52,939 nucleotides of DNA from Bartonella elizabethae F9251 = ATCC 49927 (GCF_000518165.1 NZ_JADB01000010.1:1-52939), one strand, 5' to 3'. Counted from the first letter of the stretch, positions 9,989 through 19,503 are shown. Program-made: numbers and translations. Notes: generated from the sequence alone by a model not told the origin.

Positions 9989-10651
9989 ACTATGGAGCAA
10001 AAGGGTATTTTGCAATTTCGTGAGGAGTTGGCTGCTCTTGTACTGAAAATGCGTAGCAAAGGCATTGATGACGTGCGATTTTTTTCGGCATTAGAGAAAA
10101 TTCCACGTCAACAATTTGTTTCTGCTCCGTGGTTTAATAGTGCTTATGATAATAAAGTTATTCCTATAGAGTGTGGGGAATATATGGAACGTTTGGAAGA
10201 ACAGCTCTTGATTCTTTCAGCACTATCATTGAAAAAAAAGCATCGTGTCTTAGAAATTGGTACAGGCTCTGGCTTTTGTACTGCTCTTATGGCATGTTTG
10301 AGTGATCGTGTGACAACGGTTGATCGTTATAAAACGCTTGTTGATTTAGCACGCCAAAAATTCCAAAGTTTGGATATTGAAAATATTGTTATACGCCAGT
10401 GTGATGGAAGTCATAATGTGGCAGGTTTGGGATCATTTGATCGCATTCTTATTTGGCCATCACGTTCTGATGAACCCAAGGAATTTTTAGAACTTTTAGC
10501 TGAGAATGGAATTCTCATTCAGGCGATAGGACCTGATGAAGGGGTACAAACGGTGACGCGCTATACAAAAATTGGGAGTCGATTTGAGTGTCTAGAACTG
10601 TTTCAAGTGCGTTATCAACCTTTTATTAAAGGTATTGCGGAGAGACTTTAA
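9980..10651 (+). CDS. pcm: Protein-L-isoaspartate O-methyltransferase
   Basis: Repairs isoaspartyl residues in aged proteins by SAM-dependent carboxyl methylation. Family marks are the N-terminal region MRSKGIDDVRFFSALEKIPR-QQF, the SAM-binding motif VLEIGTGSGFCTALMA near residue 90, and the late motif VRYQPF. The length of 219-223 residues is normal. The start is either GTG 9980 or ATG 9992 (MEQKGILQF); the ATG has AGAGAG about 11 bases upstream. A usual active-site stretch (IP...G...S) is less typical here (IPIECGEYMERLEEQL), so catalytic competence is not certain. It lies downstream of serS and the surE remnant. Confidence 0.88.
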   Translation: MNNTMEQKGILQFREELAALVLKMRSKGIDDVRFFSALEKIPRQQFVSAPWFNSAYDNKVIPIECGEYMERLEEQLLILSALSLKKKHRVLEIGTGSGFCTALMACLSDRVTTVDRYKTLVDLARQKFQSLDIENIVIRQCDGSHNVAGLGSFDRILIWPSRSDEPKEFLELLAENGILIQAIGPDEGVQTVTRYTKIGSRFECLELFQVRYQPFIKGIAERL

Positions 10652-10807
10652 TTTTTAAAGTTTAAGAAATAGCGCAAATTATTTCACTTTTTTATTTTCC
10701 ATTAAATTCATTTTGATCTTAATTAAAGATATTTATGAATAAAGCATCACATTTTAACCCTTCGGTAATTTAAAAAAGCTTTAATGGAGTAAGTTGAGTA
10801 TTGATGA

Positions 10808-11989
10808 GTGAGCAAAACGATGTGTTTAAAAGCTTTGGATAATATTTTCCGGCATAATTTTCAGAGAATAACTTTTTTAGCGGTGGTAACGATTGTTGCT
10901 GGTTGTAGTTCTGGTTCACAACGTTTTTCCAATATTGTCTCTCATCATAGGGTATCATCTCAATCAAATATAGCGAACTCTATGTCTTCAGATCCGGGAA
11001 TGCTATCGTATGGCGGAGAAATGATACAAAGCACTGAATTGCCCCCTGTAGAACCAAGTGATGATTCGTGGATTGATGATAATTCTCCACAGCAAGATAG
11101 GGGAGCTCCTTCTAATGGTCGTGTTATGGGGGCTCCTCCACGTAACCTTGGAACACTTTCCCGTTCACAAATGGATAGCTCTCCTATTTTTCGGCAGAAC
11201 TCTTATATTGTCCAGAGTGGAGATACACTACTCAGTATTGCACGACAAGTAGGGGTTAGTGTTGAGGCGTTAAAATCAGCAAATGGTATAAACAGCAATT
11301 CCATTTATATTGGTCAGGTTCTTGTACTTCCAAGCAGACGTGCATTAGCAACTTCAAAAGTGCCCAGTTATAACGATTTGGCAGTGTCAAAAGCAGAATC
11401 TTCATTCCAATCTCAAATGACGTCTTCTACAAAGCATAAGAAGGCTTCACCTATATATAAAGCTCCTGTAACAACGCCACCTTCTACACAGGTGAACAGA
11501 TCAAATTCTGAAAAAAATTCTTCTAAACAGATGATGCAATTGAATCATGAATCTGATTTATCAAGTACCGTTACACGTACAGATAATATTAAGACGCCGC
11601 AAGCCACAGGGATTTCTAAGATGCGTTGGCCGGTACGAGGGCGTTTATTAAGCCAGTTTGGTCAAAAAAAAGGAACCATAATGAATCGAGGAATAGACAT
11701 TGCTGTACCTGAAGGATCATCGGTAAAGGCGGCGGAAAATGGTGTCGTTATTTACGCGGGAGATGGATTAAAAGAGTTGGGTAATGTTGTTATGATTCGA
11801 CATGAAAATAATATTATCACTATTTATGGATGTAATAGTCAGCTTGTTGTTAACAAAGGCCAAAGAATAAGACGCGGTGATGAGATTGCGAAGTCGGGTG
11901 TTTCAGGAAATGTTAAAACGCCACGTGTTTATTTTGAGATGCGTAAAAATTCGTTACCAGTTGATCCTCTTAAATATTTAGAAAACTAA
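10808..11989 (+). CDS. LysM/LytM-domain lipoprotein (NlpD-like, degenerate M23)
   Basis: An envelope lipoprotein probably assisting septal peptidoglycan hydrolysis. It has an N-terminal hydrophobic segment and lipobox VAGC (Cys near residue 33), a low-complexity Ser-rich linker, one LysM domain (YIVQSGDTLLSIARQVGVS, about residues 134-177), a second Ser/Thr-rich linker, and a C-terminal LytM/M23 domain (about residues 275-393). In the LytM domain the HxGxD metal motif is NRGID, the catalytic His is replaced (IYGCN) and the final HxH reads RVY. Zinc binding therefore looks lost, as in NlpD/EnvC amidase activators. The start is GTG 10808 or ATG 10820. It follows pcm, the usual rhizobial order. 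Confidence 0.88.
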   Translation: MSKTMCLKALDNIFRHNFQRITFLAVVTIVAGCSSGSQRFSNIVSHHRVSSQSNIANSMSSDPGMLSYGGEMIQSTELPPVEPSDDSWIDDNSPQQDRGAPSNGRVMGAPPRNLGTLSRSQMDSSPIFRQNSYIVQSGDTLLSIARQVGVSVEALKSANGINSNSIYIGQVLVLPSRRALATSKVPSYNDLAVSKAESSFQSQMTSSTKHKKASPIYKAPVTTPPSTQVNRSNSEKNSSKQMMQLNHESDLSSTVTRTDNIKTPQATGISKMRWPVRGRLLSQFGQKKGTIMNRGIDIAVPEGSSVKAAENGVVIYAGDGLKELGNVVMIRHENNIITIYGCNSQLVVNKGQRIRRGDEIAKSGVSGNVKTPRVYFEMRKNSLPVDPLKYLEN

Positions 11990-12918
11990 GGGATTGATGA
12001 CATTAAATTTAAATAATCTTATAATTTATAGAAATTTCATGAAAACAATTTATTTTCTTAAATCAATAGCACTCATAAGAACCTTTTAAATTTTCTAAAG
12101 CTTCTACTTTCGGTGCTAATTCTGCAATAACATGATATTTCTGTTCAATTTGCTCTTGTAGATGATTCAAGACACTAAGCAATGTTTGAGGAGTCGAATA
12201 ATCAATCTGTTATGTTCCTTCTTTTTTTAAAGCCGATCTCATTTGATAAAGTATTGACGTGTTTCATGGATTTATCATTACGCTCGATCATCGAAAGATA
12301 TTAGCACATGTCTAACGTAATAAGTTAGCAAAAAGTCATTGGTTTAGAAGAGCAGTTTGTTGGGGAGCATTAGAGATGATCATCTTTATGTTTATGAAGC
12401 ATAAGACAAAGAGCATCATACGATTTGCCAGCACCCAGCATTCGCAATACTCTTGCATTTGAGAGGGGCATGAGAAAAGATATTTGACTTCTTATCATAA
12501 AGAGTTTTTATCTTTATGTTCATTTCACAGGTGTGATGGGCAAGAAAATTTTTTGATGAATTCAAAGGGTTTGAAATGAGAGCGTTTTTTAGTATTGAGC
12601 TCTATCATTCGACATTAGAAAATAATGAATTATCTCTCTAAATTAAAGTTTTTCCATTAGAAAAATTGTTTTATCTCATCTCTTGAGTAAGAGAAAAGGA
12701 TTCTAGTGGAGGATATATAATAGAGAAAAATAAATCTGTTTTTTAAAATTTTTTCTTATTGTATTCTGTCTCTTAAGGATTTATTGCATTTTCATAAAGC
12801 TGGTATTACGTTATATCATTATCACTTTTTATAATAAATTCTTGAGGAATTTTTTCTGAATCGGAGTTTTATTTTAAGAGAGTGGGAAATACCTGAAGTT
12901 TAACTATAGGAGATAAAA
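11990..12918. other. Long spacer with phage-gene debris upstream of yajC
   Basis: About 930 bases without an intact gene. The left part holds a decayed antirepressor on the minus strand (12063-12291). A further minus-strand open stretch at 12370-12471 encodes 33 residues beginning MPLSNARVLRMLGAGKSYDA. I do not recognise it, but its sense-like composition suggests it is another gene fragment from the same element. The remainder up to 12918 is AT-rich; the yajC ribosome-binding site AGGAGA lies at about 12908. Confidence 0.5.
12063..12291 (-). pseudogene. Decayed phage antirepressor (KilAC-type) fragment
   Basis: On the minus strand, one frame from 12291 reads MIERNDKSMKHVNTLSNEIG and stops. 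A neighbouring frame then reads TPQTLLSVLNHLQEQIEQ, followed by HVIAELAPKVEALENLKGS and a stop at 12063. The second part resembles the start of the KilAC C-terminal domain of phage antirepressors (coiled segment, then LAPKVEAL). The first part resembles the Rha/AntA-like N-terminal helix (MIER-x-HK). A frameshift separates the two and the rest of the KilAC domain is missing, so this is a dead fragment of a former prophage. Confidence 0.6.
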
Positions 12919-13380
12919 ATGTCTATTACGAACGCTTATGCTCAAAGTGCAGGCGATGTTTCCAGTGGAATTTCATTTGTTAACGCTATCCCATTCATTT
13001 TAATTTTTGCAATTATGTATTTTTTTGCCATTCGCCCACAGCGCGCCCAAATGAAAAAACGGCAGGAGATGCTTAATGCAGTACGTCGTGGTGATACAGT
13101 TATAACAGGTGGTGGTATTATCGGCAAGGTTACGAAGGTTCACGACGAGAGTGGTGAACTAGAGGTTGAAATTGGTGAGAATATGAATATTCGTGTTGTT
13201 CGTTCAACATTAGCGGATGTATGTGTTAAAGGTCAGCCGATTGCAGAAAAAAAATCAAAACTTAATGCTAAAACAAAAACACCACAAAAGTCTAAGTCTA
13301 AAAAGACTGTGAGAGGAAATGTGAGTATCTCTAAAGAGGAAAAAACTGTATCAAAGGAAAATAAGGAAAATGCATCTTAA
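12919..13380 (+). CDS. yajC: Sec translocon accessory protein YajC
   Basis: YajC is a small inner-membrane partner of SecDF-YidC in protein export. The 153-residue protein has one membrane helix (AIPFILIFAIMYFFAIRPQ) followed by the family motif RPQRAQMKKRQEML. The conserved cytoplasmic part reads GDTVITGGGIIGKV and ends in a Lys-rich tail. AGGAGA lies eight bases upstream of the ATG. In Rhizobiales, secD/secF normally follow at once; here no secDF gene is present before the next gene, a Mth938-like gene. Confidence 0.95.
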   Translation: MSITNAYAQSAGDVSSGISFVNAIPFILIFAIMYFFAIRPQRAQMKKRQEMLNAVRRGDTVITGGGIIGKVTKVHDESGELEVEIGENMNIRVVRSTLADVCVKGQPIAEKKSKLNAKTKTPQKSKSKKTVRGNVSISKEEKTVSKENKENAS

Positions 13381-13838
13381 AGTGTAAGTGCGATTTATAC
13401 CATTTTAAAAAGTATTTTTATAAAAAATATCGAAATATAAAGGCAATTTCATTAGGAGGAATGTTTTTTATAGTCACGACAGAAAGTGGTGTCTTTGTTT
13501 TCTGTAGACTATTAAAATTGTTGCTTTATTTATAGGATATCACGACAAGTTTTCCTGTCTTTTAAGCAATGCAATCATTTCCATCAAAGAGAAGTTTTTT
13601 ATCTTTGTGGTAACTAATCAGAAGAATTCTTAAAAGCTAGATAAGTATAGCATTTAATCGCAGTTTATTGCTAAATTTTCATATATTTGTTGTATGATCC
13701 GATCAAAATTTTATAGTAAAATCTCTACCTCAATATTCTGAAGGGCTAGGGTTAACATATCACTATTTGTATTGCCGTTAACTTTTATGATGAGAAGTAA
13801 AAGACAAGAGGGGTTTTAAAAATAAAAGGTGCTTATTT
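13381..13838. other. Spacer after yajC, lacking secDF
   Basis: A 458-base AT-rich stretch between yajC and the Mth938-like gene. I find no open frame of substance and no recognisable SecD or SecF motif. In relatives this position usually carries secD-secF, so the gene has probably moved elsewhere rather than been lost, since the flanking pair is otherwise intact. Confidence 0.45.
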
Positions 13839-14225
13839 ATGTCCGATGCCATACAAATTCGTGAAGCACATTTTCCGAGTCGTGCGCCTATTGATGCTTA
13901 TGGAAATGGTGGATTTCGTTTTGCTGATATGTCACATAGAGGTTCTATTATTTGTGTCCCATCAGGAATTTATGGCATTGATATGGCAGGACCTCTTCCC
14001 ACTCAAGGGAATCTATCTCGTGTTTTAGAAGAGGCAAATGAGATTGAAGTTTTATTAATAGGGACTGGAAATGAATTATTACGATTACCCGAAGAGTTAC
14101 GAGTTCTTTTATGGGAAAAGCGTATTTCATCAGATACAATGAGTACAGGAGCAGCGGTGCGTACATTTAATGTTTTATTGGCTGAAGATCGCGCTGTTGC
14201 GGCATTATTATTTGCGGTAGAATAA
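13839..14225 (+). CDS. Mth938-like domain protein (DUF498)
   Basis: A 128-residue protein of the Mth938/DUF498 family, homologous to the mitochondrial complex I assembly factor NDUFAF3. The biochemical activity is unknown. Family features are the N-terminal hydrophobic/Gly part (IDAYGNGGFRFADMSHRGS), the central LLIGTGNEL motif near residue 73, and the late DTMSTGAAVRTFNVLLAEDR. Length is normal. The neighbouring squalene/phytoene-synthase-family gene is homologous to NDUFAF6, so the two bacterial relatives of complex I assembly factors sit together, as in other Alphaproteobacteria. Confidence 0.88.
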   Translation: MSDAIQIREAHFPSRAPIDAYGNGGFRFADMSHRGSIICVPSGIYGIDMAGPLPTQGNLSRVLEEANEIEVLLIGTGNELLRLPEELRVLLWEKRISSDTMSTGAAVRTFNVLLAEDRAVAALLFAVE

Positions 14226-15007
14226 AGCATGGTTTAATAAAATAAATGCCCTTGTCTAGCATAGAGGACAAAGGTAATTATTTTTCTATACCGTAAAATG
14301 CCGTCGTCATTTAAGGCGGTGATATAAGGAACGTAAAATATACATAACTTCATACATTAAGTGTATTTTAATACAGCAGCAAGTTATTCAGAACAGGCCT
14401 AGCTTATAGGGACTAGTATATCACATAAGTGATAAGCCTCTGGCACTTGAAGCGATTTATAGGCGGGATTGTTTAAAAAACATCTACACATCCGCTCTGT
14501 GTGTCACGGGAAAGGGAATAGGTTTGAAGTGAGAGAACGATATGATCTTAGGGTTTCTAATTCAACAGGCAAAACGATAAAGTATTATTATCAACTAATT
14601 CCTTATGAGCAATAGCAACTTATCAAAAACAATTGGATTTTTGCCAGACTGGTGCGGAGCAAAATCTTTGCTTCTTATAAAAGAGAAGAGGTCAATCATT
14701 TGATGAAGTTTTTATAATCAGTTATTTTCTATAAAAGTTTATTGTCATCTATTCAGTTAAAGAGAGTTTTGCGTTGTTTGTTGTCATAAGTTTCATTACG
14801 CATGTTACGGTTCATTTTTAGCTGTTTTTATGACAAATGAAAGTTTCAGCTTATAAGATAAATTTTATCAAAAAAATGATTAATTTAATTTTTAATTTTA
14901 AAAATCTTATTCTCTGAGCCGTATTTCCTTATCTCTCATTTTTTAATATGAATAAAAAGAGAATATTAATTGAATGGCTAAAAAAGGGACGTTAATAGGT
15001 TCATAGA
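14226..15007. other. Gene-poor spacer
   Basis: About 780 AT-rich bases between the Mth938-like gene and the squalene/phytoene-synthase-family gene. There is an imperfect hairpin near 14250-14277 (CCTTGTC / GACAAAGG) without a clear T-run. I see no gene, tRNA or repeat. The two genes are usually adjacent in relatives, so the spacer has grown or was left by gene decay. Confidence 0.35.
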
Positions 15008-15868
15008 ATGATAAGTTCTCTTCCTTATTGTCTTGATATTTTACGTACCATAGATCGTGATCGCTATATATCGGTTTTATTTGCACCTAAAAAAAAGCGC
15101 AAAGCATTGGCTGCTCTCTACGCATTTAATGCTGAGATTTCTCGTATTCGCGAAAGTGTTCATGATCCTCTCATCGGAGAAATACGATTACGCTGGTGGT
15201 ATGATTCTATCGCGCACGGTGAAATGCAAACGAGTGGAAATCATCCAATTTTGAATGATTTGTTGACAGCAATGACTCTTTTTAATTTACCTAAGACAGC
15301 TTTTTTACGGTATTGTGATGCACAAATTTTAGATCTTTATCACACCCCACTAGAAACCCTTCATGATCTCGAGCATTATTGTGGTGAGACGGCAAGTATA
15401 ATTTTACAGCTTTCTTGTCAGATATTAAATCCTGATGCCACACAAGATTTTACAGATACCTATAAACATGGAGGAATTGCTCAAGGATTAAGTGGTGTAT
15501 TGCGCCTTTTATCTTTCATGCAATCACACTATCACTATTACTTACCTACTGATATGCTGCAGGCTGTAGGGGTGAATAGGAAGGATTTGGATTCTCATCG
15601 TCTCAGTGATCAACAAAAGAACCGTATTGTAGAAGCTATGGTCGCATTATCACGTGATCATTATCGCAAACTTTACGCGTCTTCTCATGCTATACCTAGA
15701 GCTCTTAAACCAGCTTTTCTTCCATTGGTCATTATACCCGCTTCTCTTCAAAAGGCTCTACAGCTAGGGGCTGCAATTTTTCAAGAAAGTGCAACTTTGC
15801 CATTGATACATCGCTATTGGTTGATAACAAGAGCGGCACTAAGCGGTCATTTTCCAAAGATATTATAA
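15008..15868 (+). CDS. Squalene/phytoene synthase family protein
   Basis: A 286-residue member of the trans-isoprenyl diphosphate synthase, head-to-head family. The N-terminal half contains DRDRYISVLFAPKKKR, then ALYAFNAEISRIRE and IRLRWWYDSIAHG, which match the class. The aspartate-rich catalytic motifs of true squalene or phytoene synthases are not clearly complete, and no hopanoid or carotenoid genes are nearby. A role like NDUFAF6 (complex I assembly) is therefore plausible, and its Mth938-like neighbour fits that. The substrate is unknown. The start ATG lies just after a weak purine-rich site. Confidence 0.8.
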   Translation: MISSLPYCLDILRTIDRDRYISVLFAPKKKRKALAALYAFNAEISRIRESVHDPLIGEIRLRWWYDSIAHGEMQTSGNHPILNDLLTAMTLFNLPKTAFLRYCDAQILDLYHTPLETLHDLEHYCGETASIILQLSCQILNPDATQDFTDTYKHGGIAQGLSGVLRLLSFMQSHYHYYLPTDMLQAVGVNRKDLDSHRLSDQQKNRIVEAMVALSRDHYRKLYASSHAIPRALKPAFLPLVIIPASLQKALQLGAAIFQESATLPLIHRYWLITRAALSGHFPKIL

Positions 15869-16694
15869 AATAATATGACTACATTAGAATTAAGCTGATT
15901 TTTTCATATTGAAGATAAAAAGAGATACTGCAATATCAAACCATTTCCTTGTTATAAAAAACGTTGATATAATTCTTTCTATGAACGCAAAAGAATAAGA
16001 AATTTTACGATCTGTAAAATACGCCGTGTTTTCTCATCACTAAATTGTTTTATTTAGTGTATCGGATATGTGAGAAACCGATAAGACAAAATATGAGATA
16101 AAGCTTAATCCATTTCTTTGTTTGATGAAGAACTTTTGATATTGAGTACTCTGACGGTATTGGTCGGGTCTTATTTGCAAATGAAAGATAATTTTTTATG
16201 AGAAAAGTTATTTTAACTTCCAAGCATTTAAAAAACGCTCATTTTTGAAAAGTTAAAGTTATGAATCTGTAATTGATGATTGCTATGATATATAAAAATA
16301 TTAATTTATCATGAGAGTTTATTTTTTCCATATTGAATGAGAGCGTTGAATAAATAAAGATTTTCTCATTTTAAATCACGTTTATAATGAATATTAAAAT
16401 AGTTTTTTCATATCATAAGTTGAGTGTGTCAATGAAAATCATTGAAGAAAGAAGCAATACGCACCTTATGAACGAATATTAAGAGTAGCAATATGACAAG
16501 CTGTAAATGTAATGACAAGAAGCATGACATTTATAGCTGAATTAGCGACACCCCTTACAACCTTTGGATAGATAATATTATTTCTAAATGTGTTGAAAAA
16601 AACAGACACTACATATCCATCACCTATTTTCTCGCAAATCCATAAATGCACTGACTTGCGAGAGCGTTAATTGTAATGCCGTTCTTAATCCTTT
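15869..16694. other. Gene-poor spacer
   Basis: 826 bases between two convergent genes (squalene/phytoene-synthase-like and ppiD). A 61-codon minus-strand frame at 16466-16651 has a hydrophobic stretch (NSAINVMLLVITFTACHIA), but I see no ribosome-binding site or family, so it is not called. No terminator was identified with confidence for either flanking gene. Confidence 0.35.
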
Positions 16695-18584
16695 TTATTG
16701 GAGAGTATTAAAGATCTGATTATAATTTTTGCTATTAATTTCCGAAGGATGTTCTTGGTTGGCAATTTGTAGGATTTCTAGCTTAAGATCTTCTCTTATC
16801 ATCATATCTATATTGGCCCGAACCTCAGGTGAAAGAGTATGAGGCGTGATATCTTTAGGCATCGTTACAGATTTTATTTGATAAACGATACGGTTTGTTG
16901 CAACCGGACCTTTTATGATGCCATAATGACCTTGGGGACCAGAAAATAACGTTTTAATCCCTTCAACACCAAGAACTTCAGAGGGATCTTGACGCCGGAG
17001 AAGGGTCGTTGTTTGTTTTGTAACACCAAGTGTCTGAGCAAGGGCAACAAAACTTTTTCCTTCCATAAGCTGTTTGAGAGCATTTTGGGCTTTTTCATCA
17101 AGAAGGCGTTGGATCTCCTCATTTTTCCATTGAGAAAGAACATCTATCTTAGCTTCTTCTAGTGTTTTATCGCGGGCAGGAATAATTTTATCGACTTTAT
17201 ACCAGAGATACCCACCATTTTGAAAAGAGAGAGGATCAAGATCGACGCCTTCATTTGATTGATAGATAGCATTTAGTAAAGTATCTTTTTGAGGCAAATC
17301 CGTGAGGACTGTACCTTCAAGCGTTTTGCCTGTTTTATCAAGGGTAATTGTGCGCAGAGTTAATTTGTACTGGTCCGCAAGCTCTTTAAAAGAAGCGCCT
17401 TCAAAACGAGCATTTTCAATGGATACATAATTGCTCCGGATCTCATTAGCAGCACGATTTTTAGCAAGAGTTTGGCGAATATTTTCTTCTACATTTTCAA
17501 AAGGAAGAGAGCTTGAAGGTTCGATATGTGTGACGCGAACGAGAACAGGTCCCTGTAAATCATTTATTACAGGACTGATTTGTCCTTGTGGGAGTCCAAA
17601 AACTTCAGATGCAAGATGATTAGGAAGTTCATTTTCTGTAAGAGGCCCTTTTTTTATATCATTAAGAGTCTTTTTTTCAGTTTTTACCAGTTCATCAAAA
17701 CTCAATCCATCGGCTATTTTTTTTGCTGCTTTATCGGCTTCTTCGCGGGTGGGGAATCGTAGTTCTTCGAATGTGCGCTTTTCAGGCGTTACAAAACGTG
17801 AAGCATTTTGGGTATAGTAGGCTTTTGCCTCATCTGTTGAGATATCTTTAGGTTTTACGAAATCATTAAGTTCCATAGATAGCAAAGAGACAGTACGGTA
17901 TTCTGGAGTGCGAAATTCACTTTGATGTGTTTCAAACCATTTTTGTAGTGTTTCGTGATCAGGATCAGCAATCGTTTGCTTTTCTTTTAGATCAATAATG
18001 AGATAATCAGCACTCCGCATTTCTCCTTGATAAAGAGCAAGTGCTTTATAAAAGAGATCGGGTGTTTTCATGTCAGAGAGTAAAGCTGCAATAAGTTGGT
18101 TACGCTTTTCTTGTTTGGTATAATAATTAAGAAAAGCACTTTCACTGATACGTAAATGCTGAAGATAGTTATAAAATAAATTTTTATCAAATGTACCATT
18201 TATCTGGAACATCTTATCAGAACCAATCGTACGGGCGATGGTATCTTTTGAAAGACTTATTTTCATTTTACGGACTTGTTCATCAAGCAGTACATTTTGT
18301 TGCAATTGATTAAACACAAAAGCAGGAATTTGGTATTGCTGCATTTCATTTGGGGTAAACATTCGCCCAAGATGAGCAGCCTGTGCTAAACGTGCGCTTT
18401 GATCGGCAAGTGCGAGACGATAATCATCGATCGTTACGATAGAATTTCCAGAAGTAATAAGATCTCTTTCGCTTTTTGTGTGTAAGTGTGGTATCCCCCA
18501 TAAAAGAATGAAGCATAAGAGTAAAATAGCAAGGAAAACTCTGAAAATCCAAGAATTTGTAGCACTTCTTATGACGTCAAGCAT
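16695..18584 (-). CDS. ppiD: PpiD-like periplasmic chaperone / peptidylprolyl isomerase
   Basis: An inner-membrane-anchored parvulin-type folding factor that assists proteins leaving the Sec translocon. The 629-residue protein begins MLDVIRSATNSW, then a single membrane anchor (VFLAILLLCFILLWGIP), and a SurA-like N-terminal domain (residues about 40-190: VTIDDYRLALADQ, FNQLQQNVLLDEQV). A degenerate parvulin domain follows (about residues 245-355: RTFEELRFPTREEADK, GPLTENELP, GQISPVI). It is divergent from tpiA. In rhizobia it is usually next to tpiA-secG-pyrG in the same arrangement. Confidence 0.92.
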   Translation of the reverse strand: MLDVIRSATNSWIFRVFLAILLLCFILLWGIPHLHTKSERDLITSGNSIVTIDDYRLALADQSARLAQAAHLGRMFTPNEMQQYQIPAFVFNQLQQNVLLDEQVRKMKISLSKDTIARTIGSDKMFQINGTFDKNLFYNYLQHLRISESAFLNYYTKQEKRNQLIAALLSDMKTPDLFYKALALYQGEMRSADYLIIDLKEKQTIADPDHETLQKWFETHQSEFRTPEYRTVSLLSMELNDFVKPKDISTDEAKAYYTQNASRFVTPEKRTFEELRFPTREEADKAAKKIADGLSFDELVKTEKKTLNDIKKGPLTENELPNHLASEVFGLPQGQISPVINDLQGPVLVRVTHIEPSSSLPFENVEENIRQTLAKNRAANEIRSNYVSIENARFEGASFKELADQYKLTLRTITLDKTGKTLEGTVLTDLPQKDTLLNAIYQSNEGVDLDPLSFQNGGYLWYKVDKIIPARDKTLEEAKIDVLSQWKNEEIQRLLDEKAQNALKQLMEGKSFVALAQTLGVTKQTTTLLRRQDPSEVLGVEGIKTLFSGPQGHYGIIKGPVATNRIVYQIKSVTMPKDITPHTLSPEVRANIDMMIREDLKLEILQIANQEHPSEINSKNYNQIFNTLQ

Positions 18585-18689
18585 TGTTCAATTCCATTTT
18601 AAACATAAGTTATTATCAAATTAGTAATGGAATTTGCAATAAAGAGACGAAAGATGCAAGCTTTTAAAGACTTGCTTTCGTTTTATAAT

Positions 18690-18717
18690 TTGATACTACA
18701 AATAAATGAAGTATTAT
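18690..18717 (+). promoter_or_regulatory. Candidate sigma-70 promoter for tpiA
   Basis: TTGATA, a 16-base spacer and TATTAT lie ahead of tpiA, leaving a short leader of about 15 bases with the GAGGTGAAG ribosome-binding site. This is judged by eye in AT-rich DNA, where chance matches are common. Confidence 0.35.
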
Positions 18718-18738
18718 AAGAGCTCTTGAGGTGAAGAT

Positions 18739-19503
18739 ATGTCTCGAAATATTCGGCCTTTTCTTGCTGGAAATTGGAAAATGAATGGAACGAGAGAATC
18801 GCTTGGAGAGTTACGTGCTATTGCTACAGGCGTTAGCTCTGATCTCAATCATCTATTTGAAGCGCTTATTTGTCTTCCAGCAACGCTTTTATCGCCTGCT
18901 TCTGATACGCTGGATGGTGCAAATCTCCTTTTAGGAGGGCAAGATTGTCATTTTGATGATCATGGTCCTTATACGGGAGATATTTCAGCTTTTATGCTTA
19001 AAGAAGCCGGAGCAAGTCACGTTATTCTTGGGCATTCAGAGCGTCGTACAGTGTATCAGGAAAATGATGCAATTGTCTGTGCCAAAGTGCAAGCAGCATG
19101 GCGCGCAGGTCTTGTGGCGCTTGTGTGTATTGGTGAAACATTGGAGGAGCGCAACAATAATGAAGTCCTAAATGTCCTTACGCAGCAGCTTGAAGGATCT
19201 TTACCAGATGATACAACAGCAGAGAATACCATTATCGCTTATGAACCTGTTTGGGCGATAGGTACTGGCAATACGGCAACTTCAGAAGATATTGCAAAAG
19301 TGCATCATTTTATTCGTGATGAGATGCGCTCTCGTTTTGGTGATCAAGGCAATAAGATACGTTTGCTTTATGGTGGATCCGTAAAGCCATCCAATGCTTT
19401 TGAGCTTTTAAGCATTCCTCATGTTAATGGGGCCTTGATCGGCGGAGCTAGCTTAAAAGCCATTGATTTTTTAACGATTTGCGATGTTTGTCGTAAATTA
19501 TAA
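18739..19503 (+). CDS. tpiA: Triosephosphate isomerase
   Basis: Interconverts dihydroxyacetone phosphate and glyceraldehyde 3-phosphate. The 254-residue TIM barrel shows the substrate lysine in GNWKMNG (Lys13 or so), the catalytic His in LGHSERR near residue 100, and the catalytic Glu in AYEPVWAIGTG near residue 172. The phosphate-binding LYGGSVKPSNA is near the C-terminus. A GAGGTGAAG site precedes the ATG. It starts a row of plus-strand genes, tpiA-secG-pyrG-kdsA-eno, linking glycolysis, secretion and LPS precursor supply. Confidence 0.97.
   Translation: MSRNIRPFLAGNWKMNGTRESLGELRAIATGVSSDLNHLFEALICLPATLLSPASDTLDGANLLLGGQDCHFDDHGPYTGDISAFMLKEAGASHVILGHSERRTVYQENDAIVCAKVQAAWRAGLVALVCIGETLEERNNNEVLNVLTQQLEGSLPDDTTAENTIIAYEPVWAIGTGNTATSEDIAKVHHFIRDEMRSRFGDQGNKIRLLYGGSVKPSNAFELLSIPHVNGALIGGASLKAIDFLTICDVCRKL

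Noticed and set aside
16466..16651. A 61-codon minus-strand frame with a hydrophobic run in the spacer before ppiD
   Set aside because: No ribosome-binding site, no family, short; could be chance in AT-rich DNA.
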